A stretch of DNA of 64,000 bases from Natronomonas gomsonensis. GTDB taxonomy: Archaea > Halobacteriota > Halobacteria > Halobacteriales > Haloarculaceae. A program made the translations under genes and the position numbers. Under the pieces are notes generated by a model. That model did not search any database and was not told the DNA's origin. It saw only the letters and a list, made by a program, of their open reading frames with translations. Where the stretch lies: NCBI RefSeq assembly GCF_013391635.1, contig NZ_JACAWU010000002.1, forward strand, positions 558,001-622,000, in the 5' to 3' direction. Shown here piece by piece: positions 32,425 to 41,470 of the stretch (position 1 is the stretch's first letter; the number at the start of each line of letters is the position of its first letter).

Positions 32425-34392
32425 TTACTTGCCTTCGAACTCGGGCTCGGTGTCGCCCATGAAGGCCGTGATGCCCTCCATGAGGTCGTCCGTGCCGATG
32501 AGGTGACCGAACGCTTGGGCTTCGAGTTCCAGGCCGGCTTCGACGTCTTCGAAGCCGCGGTGCATCGCGCGCTTGGTCAGCTTCTGGGAGACGGGCGGAC
32601 CGGCCGCGAGGTCGGCGGCGAACTCGTGGACGCGCTCGTCGAACTCGTCGTTCTCGACGACTTCGTTGACAACGTCGTAGTCGTACATCGTCTCTGGGTC
32701 GTATCGCTCGGCGGTGAAGACGATCTCCTTGGCGCGACCGAGACCGGCGATGCGGCCGAGTCGCTGAGTGCCACCCCAGCCGGGGAGCAGACCGAGGTTG
32801 TGCTCGGGGGTGCCGAGTTCCGACCGCTCGGAGGCGATGCGGAAGTCACAGCACAGCGACAGCTCGAAACCGCCACCCAGTGCGAAGCCGTCGATACCGG
32901 CGACGACCGGCATGTCGCAGTCCTCGAGTTTGCCGAAGGTCTGTTGGCCCTTCCGGGAGAGTTCGATGGCTTCCAGCGGTTCGGCGTTGGAGGCCATCGA
33001 GGTCACGTCGGCGCCGGCGGAGAACGCGCGGTCGCCCTTGCCCGTGATGAGGAGGGCACGGACCTCGTCGTCGTCCTCCATCAGGTCGATGGCTTCGGCG
33101 AGTTCGTCCAGGAGGTCCGGGTTGATGGTGTTCATCCGGGCCTCGCGGTCGAGGACGATTTGACCGACCATGTCGCCGGGGTGGCGAATCTCGATGTTGG
33201 TGAACTCGACTTCGCCGTCGTCGTCGCCGCCGTGGAAGCCGCCGGCCTCGGCGGCCTCACGCAGACCGTCGGAGACTTCGAAGCGGGGGTGCTCCGTCTC
33301 CTCGCCCAGTTCTTCGAGCGTCTCGACGAGCGTGTCGAGGCCGACGTCGTCGGCGAGTTTCGCGGGGCCGTCCGGGAAACCGGCGCCGAGCATGACTGCC
33401 TCGTCGATGTCGGCGGGGTTCGAGACGTCTTTGCCGACGAGGTTACCGACCTCGTTGGCCATCACGGCGACGAGTCGGTTTGCGATGTCCTCGCTACCAG
33501 CGTCGGTCGGGATGTCCGGACCGTCGCCGTCCTCGTAGTCGTAGAAGCCCTTGCCGGTCTTCTTGCCGAAGCGCTCCGCTTCGACGATTTCCTCGAGGTA
33601 CGGTGCGGGCTCGTAGGGTTCGCCCAGCACTTCGTGCATGTACTCCAGGACGTGGTAGGTCACGTCGTTACCGACCTGGTCGCCGAGTTCGAACGACCCC
33701 ATCGGCAGGCCCATGTCGAACTTCGTCGTCGAGTCGATTTCTTCCTTCGTGGCGGCGTCCTCCGAGACCATCCAGCAGGCCTCGTTCATCAGGGGAACGA
33801 GGATGCGGTTGACGATGAAGCCGGGGGAGTCCTTGCGGACGCGGACGGGCGTCTTGCCGAACGCCTCGGCGAGTTCTTCGGTCGCTTCGAGCGTCTCTTC
33901 GGAAGTGTGAGCTCCGGAGATGACCTCGACGAGCTGCATCCGGACCGGCGGGTTGAAGAAGTGCATCCCGCAGAACTGCTCGGGTCGCTCGGTGACCTCC
34001 GACAGCTCCGTAATCGACAGCGACGAGGTGTTGGAGGTGATGATGGCGTCCTCGGGGAGGTGCTCCTCGACGTCACCGTAGACGTCTTTCTTGATGTCCA
34101 TCTTCTCCGGGACGGCCTCGATGACGAAATCGGCGCCACCGACGGCGTCTTCCACGTCGACGTACGGCGTCACGCGGTCGATGGCGTTCTCGGACTCCTC
34201 CTCGGAAATCTGTTCCTTCTCGGCGAGTTTCTCGAGGGACCACTCTATCTGCTCGTAGCCGTTCTGGACGAACTCCTCTTTGATGTCCCGCAGGTTCACG
34301 TCGTATCCCGCGAGGGCGGCGACCTCCGCGATGCCGTGGCCCATGTTGCCGGCCCCGAGCACCGCGATGGTCTCGATGTCGTCGAATTCCAT
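32425..34392 (-). CDS. 3-hydroxyacyl-CoA dehydrogenase / enoyl-CoA hydratase fusion
   Basis: A 655-residue bifunctional beta-oxidation enzyme. The N-terminal 3-hydroxyacyl-CoA dehydrogenase domain (about 1-310) shows NAD-binding LGAGNMGHGIAE at residues 10-21, HFFNP with the catalytic His, and GLPMGSFELGD. The helical C-terminal HCDH domain continues to about 385. The second domain is a crotonase (about 405-655) with the oxyanion-hole segments FSAGADVTSM and FALGGGFELSL and a PEHNLGLLPGWGGTQRL segment. The dehydrogenase comes first, the reverse of bacterial FadB. It is divergent from the acyl-CoA dehydrogenase gene, together covering three of the four beta-oxidation steps. Confidence 0.94.
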   Translation of the reverse strand: MEFDDIETIAVLGAGNMGHGIAEVAALAGYDVNLRDIKEEFVQNGYEQIEWSLEKLAEKEQISEEESENAIDRVTPYVDVEDAVGGADFVIEAVPEKMDIKKDVYGDVEEHLPEDAIITSNTSSLSITELSEVTERPEQFCGMHFFNPPVRMQLVEVISGAHTSEETLEATEELAEAFGKTPVRVRKDSPGFIVNRILVPLMNEACWMVSEDAATKEEIDSTTKFDMGLPMGSFELGDQVGNDVTYHVLEYMHEVLGEPYEPAPYLEEIVEAERFGKKTGKGFYDYEDGDGPDIPTDAGSEDIANRLVAVMANEVGNLVGKDVSNPADIDEAVMLGAGFPDGPAKLADDVGLDTLVETLEELGEETEHPRFEVSDGLREAAEAGGFHGGDDDGEVEFTNIEIRHPGDMVGQIVLDREARMNTINPDLLDELAEAIDLMEDDDEVRALLITGKGDRAFSAGADVTSMASNAEPLEAIELSRKGQQTFGKLEDCDMPVVAGIDGFALGGGFELSLCCDFRIASERSELGTPEHNLGLLPGWGGTQRLGRIAGLGRAKEIVFTAERYDPETMYDYDVVNEVVENDEFDERVHEFAADLAAGPPVSQKLTKRAMHRGFEDVEAGLELEAQAFGHLIGTDDLMEGITAFMGDTEPEFEGK

Positions 34393-34492
34393 TGTTAGCA
34401 GGCGAGACCACACTCGGAACGTGTTTCAACGTTTCCTTCTCGGCTTGTTTTCGTACTGAAGCGTCGGCCACCTAACCGATTGCGGCAATTGA

Positions 34493-34502
34493 GAAGTGTT
34501 AT
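34493..34502 (+). promoter_or_regulatory. TATA-like element of acyl-CoA dehydrogenase gene
   Basis: AAGTGTTATG, an A+T-richer patch, is centred about 30 bases before the ATG at 34528 in the 135-base divergent spacer shared with the HCDH-ECH gene. Shared control of the two beta-oxidation genes is plausible but no operator palindrome was recognised. Confidence 0.35.
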
Positions 34503-34527
34503 GTGGTGGCAATGCTGTTGAACAATC

Positions 34528-35682
34528 ATGGACTTTGGGCTCTCCGACGAGCAACAACAACTCAAAGAAGAGGTCAAGCGCTTCGCCGACAACGAAGTCC
34601 GACCGAACGCACAGGAGTACGACCGCGAAGAGAAGTTCCCCCACGACATCGTCGATGACGCCGCCGAGATGGGTCTCTGCGGGTCGACGATTCCGATGGA
34701 GTACGGCGGGGCCGGCTACGGTGCCGTCGACTCGGTGCTCATCGCCGAGGAACTGTTCGCAGCCGACCCCGGCATCGCGCTGTCGATTCTCGCCACGAGT
34801 TTCGGCACCGAAGCGATTCGCGAGTACGGTACCGAGGAGCAGAAAGAAAAGTACCTTCCCGACATCGCCAAGGGCGAGGCCATCTCCGGAGCCGCCATCT
34901 CGGAACCTGACACGGGGTCTGACGTGTCGTCGGTGTCGACGCGTGCAGAGAAGGACGGCGACGAGTGGGTGATCAACGGCAACAAGATGTGGATCACCAA
35001 CGGCAGCGTTGGTGACTTCTTCGTCGTGCTGTGTAAGACCGACCCCGACGCCGACGGTCGCTACAACGGCTTCTCACAGATTATCGTCGAATCCGACCGC
35101 GACGGTTTCACCGCCGACAAAATCACGGGCAAGATGGGGATTCGCGCCTCCGACACCGCCGAACTCATCCTCGATAACGTCCGCGTTCCCGAGGAAAACC
35201 TCGTCGGCGCGGAAGGTGCCGGCTTCCTCCAGCAGATGAACTTCTTCGACGCCACTCGAACCGGCGTCGCCGCACAGGGCGTCGGTATCGCGAAGGGCGC
35301 CGCCGAGCGCGCTCTGGAGTACGCCCAGGAGCGCGAGCAGTTCGGCCGCCCCATCGGCGACTTCCAGGCCATCCAGCACAAACTCGCCGACATGCACACC
35401 GAATGTGAGGCAGCGCGCAACCTCACCTACAAGTCCGCCTGGGAGGTCGACTCCGGCGGCCAACCGAACACGATGCTCGCCTCGATGGCCAAGGAGTTCG
35501 CCTCCCGCATCGCCGTCAAGGCGGCCAACGAGTGCGTCCAGATTCACGGTGGCTCGGGATACGTCGACGACTTCGATGCCGAACGGTTCTACCGCGACGC
35601 CAAGATCACCCAAATCTACGAGGGTACCACCGAGATTCAGAAGATGATTATCGCCCGCGAACTGCAGGGGAAGGGCTTCTAA
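34528..35682 (+). CDS. Acyl-CoA dehydrogenase
   Basis: A 384-residue FAD-dependent acyl-CoA dehydrogenase catalysing the first step of fatty-acid beta-oxidation. Visible are the FAD- and substrate-binding AAISEPDTGSD and WITNG segments, a flavin-stacking REQFGRPIGDFQAIQ, QIHGGSGYVDDF and the catalytic Glu in YEGTTEIQ near residue 370. Length is standard. Chain-length preference cannot be read from the sequence. The HCDH-ECH fusion is transcribed divergently, so the two genes form a beta-oxidation cluster; a thiolase is not in the window. Confidence 0.95.
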   Translation: MDFGLSDEQQQLKEEVKRFADNEVRPNAQEYDREEKFPHDIVDDAAEMGLCGSTIPMEYGGAGYGAVDSVLIAEELFAADPGIALSILATSFGTEAIREYGTEEQKEKYLPDIAKGEAISGAAISEPDTGSDVSSVSTRAEKDGDEWVINGNKMWITNGSVGDFFVVLCKTDPDADGRYNGFSQIIVESDRDGFTADKITGKMGIRASDTAELILDNVRVPEENLVGAEGAGFLQQMNFFDATRTGVAAQGVGIAKGAAERALEYAQEREQFGRPIGDFQAIQHKLADMHTECEAARNLTYKSAWEVDSGGQPNTMLASMAKEFASRIAVKAANECVQIHGGSGYVDDFDAERFYRDAKITQIYEGTTEIQKMIIARELQGKGF

Positions 35683-35696
35683 CAACCCACTCTTTA

Positions 35697-35822
35697 CGAG
35701 GAGGGGTTTCCTCGCTCCTTTCGGTCGCTGTGGGAACCCCTCCTCGCAAAAATTTGGGGAAAAACGACCCGGACGCTCCCTGCGGTCGCGTCCGGAGAAC
35801 CGCGCTCGCTTCGCTCGCGCGG
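35697..35822. repeat. Cluster of intergenic hairpins
   Basis: The 179-base gap after the acyl-CoA dehydrogenase gene holds three repeat structures. The first is an imperfect inverted repeat with arms 35697-35711 and 35733-35746 (14 paired bases, one bulged T) around a 21-base loop, followed by an A-rich run. The second is an inverted repeat with CCGGACGC / GCGTCCGG arms at about 35770-35797. The third is GCTCGC-TTC-GCTCGC, a direct repeat common between haloarchaeal genes, at about 35803-35820. They may terminate both convergent transcripts or be a repetitive element. Confidence 0.6.
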
Positions 35823-35861
35823 ATGCTCGACGTTCCGCCTCCCCGCCCGGCGACCGCTGTT

Positions 35862-37280
35862 TTACTCCTCGTCGTTCTCGGTCCGTTTCGAACCGAACAT
35901 TCCACCCAACGCCCCGAAGACGAGGTCTTCGAAGACGTTCGCGGGGCTGCCGGGATGTGAGCGGTCCGCCAATCTGGTGGCCCGCGTCACGTCGACGGTG
36001 CCACCGGGGACCATCGTTTCGGCGAAGGCGAGTGTAGTGTCGAGAAACGGCACTTCGAGTTCGCTCGGCGTCGCCGGGTCGGTGGTGGAGGTGAACTCGT
36101 AACGCTCAACGAGTCGGGCCAACTCCGCTGAGAAATCGAAGGCGGATGCATCGGGCCATCCTAACTCCTCGTGGACGAGTTCCGAAGCGCGTTCGATGGC
36201 TCCAACCGAGCTGAGGTGGCCGGCGCCGATGGCGGCTTTCGCTGCCTTCGCGGGGTCGCCGCTGCAGACGACGGGGCCGATTTGGGCCACCGCGCCGTCG
36301 CCGACGCTGACGACCCACCCAGGGGAGTCGAAACTGTAGGTCGCGAGTCGGGCCGGTTCGTCGTCGCGGCGCTCGCGGACGAGTCGGTCGATGTTCTTCG
36401 CGGCGATTCGCGCCTCCCTGACAGCCGTCTGGGCGCTGGCCGGAACGGGGTCGCCCCACTCGTCGGTGACTGCACCGGCGTCGCCGACGACGAAGGTTCC
36501 GTCACCGACTGCGAGGTCGGCGTTGACGGGGCGTCGCTCGCCGCCGAGGGCATCGGGGCCGCGGATGCCGCCGGTCCAGACGAGGAGGTCGGCCGAAAGC
36601 GTTCGGCCGTCGGCGAGGTCGACACCGTCCTCGTCGGCCCGCTCGACGGTTGCTCCCGTTTCGACGGCTATCCCGCGGGCGTCGAGCTCTTGCCGAACGG
36701 CGCGGGCGAAACTCTCGTCGAACGAGGGCGCGACCCGGTCGGCCATCTCGACGACGGTCACCTCGAGGTCGAGACCCTCGGAATCGGAGAGCGCCGCGAG
36801 TTCGCCGGCGACCTGAATCCCCGAGAGGCCGGCGCCGCCGACGACTGCATCGCCGCCAGCCGAATCGAAGGCGTCGCTGCGGATGGTTTCCGCGTGGTTC
36901 AGTCGCTTCAGGGGCGTGGCGTACTCCTCGACACCCGGAAGGTCGTAGAAGGCCGTCTCGGCGCCGAGACACACCGCACCGAAATCGTACTCGAGGGATT
37001 CCCTCTCGCCGTTTGCCTCCAGCGTCGCGACGCCCGCCTCGGGGTCGATTCCGGTTACACGGGCCTGCCGAACCGTCGCTCGGGTGAGGACCTCCTCGAG
37101 CGGCACGGTAATCGTCTCCGCGAGCTCCGGGTAGCGAATTACTCGGTGCAGTTCGTGTTGGACGAGATGCGAGGGTGACTCGTCGACGACGACGAGGTCG
37201 ACCGCTTCGGGGAGCCACCGTTCGAGTCGTCGTGCGACGGTTAGACCGGCGTAACCAGCGCCGAATACAGCAACGCGCAT
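35862..37280 (-). CDS. NDH-2-like NAD(P)/FAD-dependent oxidoreductase
   Basis: A 472-residue flavoprotein of the type II NADH dehydrogenase/sulfide:quinone reductase-like group. It has FAD-binding GAGYAGL at residues 7-13, VVDESPSH, an NAD-binding GGAGLSGIQVAGEL about 155-168, and VVGDAGAV near 290. The C-terminal part (about 350-472) carries extra acidic sequence with no clear membrane anchor. The cysteines that mark sulfide:quinone reductases are not evident, so an NADH-type dehydrogenase is preferred. ATG 37280 begins the Rossmann motif; the upstream 58-codon extension is not domain-like. It is divergent from the pilin-like gene. Confidence 0.82.
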   Translation of the reverse strand: MRVAVFGAGYAGLTVARRLERWLPEAVDLVVVDESPSHLVQHELHRVIRYPELAETITVPLEEVLTRATVRQARVTGIDPEAGVATLEANGERESLEYDFGAVCLGAETAFYDLPGVEEYATPLKRLNHAETIRSDAFDSAGGDAVVGGAGLSGIQVAGELAALSDSEGLDLEVTVVEMADRVAPSFDESFARAVRQELDARGIAVETGATVERADEDGVDLADGRTLSADLLVWTGGIRGPDALGGERRPVNADLAVGDGTFVVGDAGAVTDEWGDPVPASAQTAVREARIAAKNIDRLVRERRDDEPARLATYSFDSPGWVVSVGDGAVAQIGPVVCSGDPAKAAKAAIGAGHLSSVGAIERASELVHEELGWPDASAFDFSAELARLVERYEFTSTTDPATPSELEVPFLDTTLAFAETMVPGGTVDVTRATRLADRSHPGSPANVFEDLVFGALGGMFGSKRTENDEE

Positions 37281-37392
37281 ATCCACTGTAGGCGCGGCGA
37301 ACGCATAGTCCCTCTGGGTGTCTTGTTGCCCTTCATTCGCTCTGTGGGTTCTTTCGAACAGTCTCGATTTCGAAACTCGAATCGCCTCGCCC

Positions 37393-37400
37393 ATTAATAA
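37393..37400 (+). promoter_or_regulatory. TATA-like element of pilin-like protein gene
   Basis: ATTAATAA is centred about 31 bases before the ATG at 37428. It is the only strong A+T run in the spacer and indicates a short or absent 5' leader. Confidence 0.5.
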
Positions 37401-37427
37401 GATCTGAAGAGTACGAAACGAACGACA

Positions 37428-38849
37428 ATGAAAACCGGCGGTGAGCGGGCGCAATCAGGGGTCATCGGGAACGTGCTCATTTTGGGCTTCGTACTCACTG
37501 CTGCAGCGACTATCGTGGTCATTGGTGGGGCCGCATTCGCCGACACGAAAGCCGACGCACAGATGCAGAGCGCAGAACAGGCCGTCTCACAAATAAGCGC
37601 AGGCGGTGGTCAGGTCGGCTTGGGTGGGTCTCCTCGTCAGCAGTTCCGTCTCGATGGGGATGACGGGACCGTTTCGTTCCGGCCGAACGCCGGGTCAGTC
37701 CGAGTGTATCACGATTACGAGAGTGGGGAAACCGAAATTCTCAACGCCTCGTTTGGTGCCCTCGTCTACTCCGTCGGCGATGAGGAGGTGGCCTATCAGG
37801 GTGGTGGCGTCTGGCGCGGCGATGCCGACGGGGGTGTCATGGTTTCGCCGCCGGAGTACCACTACCGTGGACGGACGCTGACGTTCCCACTGGTCCGAAT
37901 GACCGGTCAGCCGTGGTCTGACTCCGGAACGGTTCGGGGGACGATGGCCGACAATGGAACGGAAATCGTGTTTCCTGATGGGGGTTTGGGGAACCCACTC
38001 GACAACGGTACGGTGTACGTGGAGGTCCAAAGCGACTACCACGACGGGTGGGCGACGTTCTTCGAGAGCCGTGCCGAGGGGAACGTCCAGCACTTTCCCA
38101 GCAACCGGACGGTCGTCGCTGACCTAACCGTTCCCTTCGAGGAGACGTTCGACCACGCTGTCGCGGCGACGACCGTCGGCGGAATCGACGGGAGTGCGGT
38201 CGAAGGCCCGACTATCGACGGCGTCGACCGGCCATCCCCGAGTTCGGAAATCGAAGCGCGCACCGACGACTGCCGGGGTGGTGGATGTGAGTCCCTCGAC
38301 GCAACCGTCGAGAACGAAGTCATCGAGGACGGAGTCCACTACGCCGACGAATCAGTCACCATCGGGTCCGATACGACCTTCGACACCAGCGACGGTGATA
38401 TCGACGTCGTCGTCGACGGCGACTTCACTCTGAAGGGACAGGGCGGACCCCACAGCGTCGACCAAGAGATAATCGGTGGTGGCACCGTCACGGTTTACGT
38501 AAACGGGACACTCGATTCCACTGGCAACCCGCTGACGAACACGAACGGCGACCCGTCGGATTTGCTCGTCCTGATTCATACGAACCGGAGCAACACCGTC
38601 AAATTCGGCGGCACGCCGCAGTTTACGGGTGCAATCTACGCGCCGGGGTCGACAGTGGAAATCGGTGGCGGGGGTGCGGTTGACGACAACATCGTCGGCG
38701 GCGTCGTTGCCGAGTCTTTCAATGCCACCGGAAACGGGAAACTCGCCTACGAGCCGATGACACACGAGTTGGAGTTGAACAACACGGAGAACCAGATTAC
38801 GTTCCTCCACGTTTCGGAAAACAGAATCGATATCGAACGAGCCGATTAG
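37428..38849 (+). CDS. Large pilin-like surface protein with type III signal peptide
   Basis: A 473-residue exported protein. The N-terminus has Arg-Ala-Gln-Ser-Gly-Val-Ile-Gly followed by a hydrophobic helix to about residue 38, the class III (prepilin peptidase) signal of haloarchaeal pilins and related proteins. The body is beta-rich with many Asn-x-Ser/Thr sequons (NAS, NGT, NRT, NRS, NAT, NNT), suggesting N-glycosylation by the AglB pathway encoded in this window. A Cys-Arg-Gly-Gly-Gly-Cys disulfide candidate lies at about 284-289. It is much longer than a pilin subunit (about 150), so a minor pilin tip or surface protein of the DUF7289-like group is likelier. No pilin assembly genes are adjacent. 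Confidence 0.7.
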   Translation: MKTGGERAQSGVIGNVLILGFVLTAAATIVVIGGAAFADTKADAQMQSAEQAVSQISAGGGQVGLGGSPRQQFRLDGDDGTVSFRPNAGSVRVYHDYESGETEILNASFGALVYSVGDEEVAYQGGGVWRGDADGGVMVSPPEYHYRGRTLTFPLVRMTGQPWSDSGTVRGTMADNGTEIVFPDGGLGNPLDNGTVYVEVQSDYHDGWATFFESRAEGNVQHFPSNRTVVADLTVPFEETFDHAVAATTVGGIDGSAVEGPTIDGVDRPSPSSEIEARTDDCRGGGCESLDATVENEVIEDGVHYADESVTIGSDTTFDTSDGDIDVVVDGDFTLKGQGGPHSVDQEIIGGGTVTVYVNGTLDSTGNPLTNTNGDPSDLLVLIHTNRSNTVKFGGTPQFTGAIYAPGSTVEIGGGGAVDDNIVGGVVAESFNATGNGKLAYEPMTHELELNNTENQITFLHVSENRIDIERAD

Positions 38850-38859
38850 CCGGCAGCGG

Positions 38860-39672
38860 TCAGTACACGCCGTCGAGGAACGCGGCGAGTGCGTCGTTGA
38901 CTGGTTCGGGGTTTTCGAGGTTCGAGGAGTGGCCGGCCTCGGGAACCATCACGCGTTCGGCGTCGAGTCGCTTGAGAAGCGAGTCGGAGCGCTCGGGTTC
39001 CAGCGCCACGTCCTCCTCGCCGTGGACGACGAGCGTGGGCACGTCGATGTCGTCGAGTTCGTCGGTGAAGTCGGGGCGTTCGAGCCACGAGTTCACCTCG
39101 TGATACACCGATTCGCCGGGGTAGGTCCGCCAGCGGTCGACCCACGTCTCGGCGAGGTCGGCGTTGTCCTCGTTGGTCGTCGCTCCGAAGAGGATGTGCT
39201 GGATGACGCCGGCCAGCTGTTCGGGAACCTCCCCGGCCTGGCGAGCCGTCTCTATCATCTCGCCATAGCGCTCGATTTCGTCGTCGCCGTGTGGGCCAGC
39301 GGTGGTGTCTATCATGACGAGGCCGTCGACGCGGTCGGGGTACCGCTCGGCGAACCGCAACGCCATGAACCCACCCATCGACATCCCGCCGAGGACACAG
39401 GAGTCGATACCTTTCGCGTCCAGCAACGCGGCGCAGTCGTCGGCGAGGTCGTAGAGGTCGTAGGGGCCGACGTAGCGGTCGGTTCGCGCCCGTGTGTCGT
39501 AGGCGACGACGCGGTAGTCGTCTTCCAGCGCCTCGATTTGGGGCGCGAACATCGTTCGGTCCATGAGCGTCCCGTGACACAACACGAGCGGTGGTCCGTC
39601 GCCGCGGTCCGTGGCGACTGTTTCCGGGCGTCTCCGATAGCGTTCGACCGAGAGGTCGTCAGACGGTGCCAT
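38860..39672 (-). CDS. Alpha/beta-fold hydrolase
   Basis: A 270-residue serine hydrolase. The oxyanion His-Gly is at LCHGTLMD, the nucleophile elbow is Gly-Met-Ser-Met-Gly (Ser about 97), the acid is the Asp of HGEEDVAL (about 216) and the catalytic His is in AGHSSN (about 247). Sequence shape is like the 3-oxoadipate enol-lactonase and esterase branch, but the substrate is unknown. It is convergent with the pilin-like gene (11 bases apart) and divergent from dacZ. Confidence 0.88.
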   Translation of the reverse strand: MAPSDDLSVERYRRRPETVATDRGDGPPLVLCHGTLMDRTMFAPQIEALEDDYRVVAYDTRARTDRYVGPYDLYDLADDCAALLDAKGIDSCVLGGMSMGGFMALRFAERYPDRVDGLVMIDTTAGPHGDDEIERYGEMIETARQAGEVPEQLAGVIQHILFGATTNEDNADLAETWVDRWRTYPGESVYHEVNSWLERPDFTDELDDIDVPTLVVHGEEDVALEPERSDSLLKRLDAERVMVPEAGHSSNLENPEPVNDALAAFLDGVY

Positions 39673-39808
39673 GACACATGGGGGAGTGCCGCGGCCTTAT
39701 AATTGTGTGCGAACCGACTGACTCCGAACCTATCGGCGGGGTGAGGTTCGTCAGTCACGTGTCGTACTGCCCGCAATCTTTTTTCCTGTCTGATTCGATA
39801 GGCAACTG

Positions 39809-40618
39809 ATGAGTGAACTCGGGGACCTGTTGGACGATATCGTAGCCGACGTGGATAGTGTGTTCCTGTTCTCCCCGAGCGCATCGCTTTTCGAGCGATT
39901 CGCCGACTCCGAGACGCCGGTGGTCGTCGTCAGTCCGGAAAACGACGTCGACGCCGACAACTACGTCGAACTCCCGCTGGAGTTTCGGGACCTCAGCGAG
40001 CGGATTCGGTTCGGGATCGAGGGCGGCCTCGATAACGAGTTCCTCGAAGAGGGCGACCAGGTCGCGTGTGCGGCGAAGCTGTTCTCCGACGACATCGACA
40101 CGGTTTCTCGCGTCCGCGCTGGTGACTTCGAGCACTCCGGGGTGTACGACCTCTTCGTCAACAGCCGTGCCGACCCCAACGTCATCCGGAACGTCCTCGA
40201 AGTCGCAATCGAGTTGGGGAAGAAAGGACAGAAAGGCAAACGCGTCGGCGCGCTGTTCGTCGTCGGCGACGCCGGCAAGGTGATGAACAAGTCCCGCCCG
40301 CTGAGCTACAACCCCTTCGAGAAGAGCCACGTCCACGTCGGTGACCCCATCGTCGACGTGATGCTCAAGGAGTTCTCTCGACTCGACGGTGCCTTCGTCA
40401 TCAGCGACGCCGGGAAGATCGTCTCGGCGTACCGGTACCTCGAACCCTCCGCCGAGGGGGTCGACATCCCGAAAGGACTCGGTGCCCGACACATGGCCGC
40501 CGGCGCCATCACCCGCGACACCAACGCCGTTGCAGTCGTCCTCTCGGAGTCAGACGGACTGGTTCGCGCCTTCTCCGGCGGTGAAATCGTCCTCGAACTC
40601 GACCCGGAGGAGTACTGA
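39809..40618 (+). CDS. dacZ: Diadenylate cyclase DacZ
   Basis: A 269-residue enzyme that makes cyclic di-AMP from two ATP. The C-terminal DisA_N domain has the Asp193-Gly-Ala195 and Arg227-His228-x-x-Ala motifs of the active site (LDGAFVISDAG, GLGARHMAAGAIT). The N-terminal 140 residues are the archaeal DacZ extension. In Haloferax volcanii dacZ is important and its product level affects osmotic behaviour. The stop overlaps the ATG of the MscS-type channel gene by one base (TGATG), so the two are translationally coupled, a strong hint of c-di-AMP control of osmotic release. An A+T run (CTTTTTTCC, 39778-39786) lies about 27 bases upstream of ATG 39809. Confidence 0.95.
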   Translation: MSELGDLLDDIVADVDSVFLFSPSASLFERFADSETPVVVVSPENDVDADNYVELPLEFRDLSERIRFGIEGGLDNEFLEEGDQVACAAKLFSDDIDTVSRVRAGDFEHSGVYDLFVNSRADPNVIRNVLEVAIELGKKGQKGKRVGALFVVGDAGKVMNKSRPLSYNPFEKSHVHVGDPIVDVMLKEFSRLDGAFVISDAGKIVSAYRYLEPSAEGVDIPKGLGARHMAAGAITRDTNAVAVVLSESDGLVRAFSGGEIVLELDPEEY

Positions 40619-41412
40619 TGGCACTGGTCACCGCACGCGGGTGGTACAATGACCTCACGGCGGCCGAACAGAACCTCACCGTCGCCGTCGGGGTCGTCCT
40701 CGGCGGCCTGATTCTCGGTGCGGTGACCGCGTGGGTCGTCCATCGCGTCCTCGTCGCGCTCAGCGTCGACGACGCCGTCGAGGGAACGCCGTTCGAGCGA
40801 ACCGCCCAGCAACTCGGCAGTTCCAGCGTCCGCCTGCTCGCACAACTGTGTGGCCTGTTCGTCTTCACCGTCGCGGCGCTGTACGCCCTCCGGACGCTCG
40901 GGGTGCTTCCCTCGGAACTGTTCATACAGGAGTTGGTCGATTTCCTCCCGCGAGTATTCATCGCCGTCCTCGTCGTGATGGTCGGCCTCATCGCCGCCGA
41001 CAAGGCCGAACTCGTCGTCGGTGAACAACTCCGGAGCATCAAACTGCCGGAAGTGACGCTGATTCCGACGCTGGTGAAGGTGTCGGTGCTGTACGTCGCG
41101 GTGCTCATCGCGCTGTCGCAACTCGGTGTTGCGACCGGCGCGCTGTTGGTCCTGCTCGCGGCCTACGCCTTCGGCGTCTTCTTTCTCGGCGGGCTGGCGT
41201 TCAAAGACCTCCTGTCGTCGGCCGCGGCCGGTATCTACCTGCTTTTGACCGAACCGTACACCATCGGCGACGAGGTCGAAGTCGCGGGCAACCGCGGCAT
41301 CGTCCAGGAGATGGACGTGTTCGTCACCTACGTCGAAGACGACGGCGAGGAGTATATGATACCGAATCGGATGGTTCTCCGCGAGGGCGCGATGCGGGTT
41401 CGGGAGACCTGA
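40618..41412 (+). CDS. Small-conductance mechanosensitive ion channel (MscS family)
   Basis: A 264-residue MscS-type channel. Helices at about residues 22-44, 70-96, 106-128 and 142-185 surround the pore, with the conserved glycine/alanine-rich TM3 region (GALLVLLAAYAFGVFFLGGLAFKD), then the beta domain LTEPYTIGDEVEV. The long C-terminal cage domain of E. coli MscS is absent: the protein ends about 30 residues after GDEVEV. Coupled one-base overlap with dacZ suggests the channel is made with, and possibly tuned by, c-di-AMP signalling in hypo-osmotic shock. Confidence 0.88.
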   Translation: MALVTARGWYNDLTAAEQNLTVAVGVVLGGLILGAVTAWVVHRVLVALSVDDAVEGTPFERTAQQLGSSSVRLLAQLCGLFVFTVAALYALRTLGVLPSELFIQELVDFLPRVFIAVLVVMVGLIAADKAELVVGEQLRSIKLPEVTLIPTLVKVSVLYVAVLIALSQLGVATGALLVLLAAYAFGVFFLGGLAFKDLLSSAAAGIYLLLTEPYTIGDEVEVAGNRGIVQEMDVFVTYVEDDGEEYMIPNRMVLREGAMRVRET

Positions 41413-41439
41413 TTGCGCTCGCGGCTTCGGTGACCCACA

Positions 41440-41447
41440 GAATTTTG
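41440..41447 (+). promoter_or_regulatory. TATA-like element of peroxiredoxin-like gene
   Basis: GAATTTTG is centred about 28 bases before the ATG at 41471, giving the peroxiredoxin gene a promoter separate from dacZ-mscS. Confidence 0.4.
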
Positions 41448-41470
41448 CCTCGAACCGACGAAGGGGTCGT

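Noticed and set aside
32413-34398. Open frame of about 661 codons antisense to the HCDH-ECH gene
   Set aside because: It mirrors the coding strand and lacks recognisable features; the HCDH-ECH motifs on the other strand are unambiguous.
37340-37375. TTTCGAAA palindrome in the spacer before the pilin-like gene
   Set aside because: An 8-base palindrome is expected by chance and no second copy or larger symmetry was found near it.
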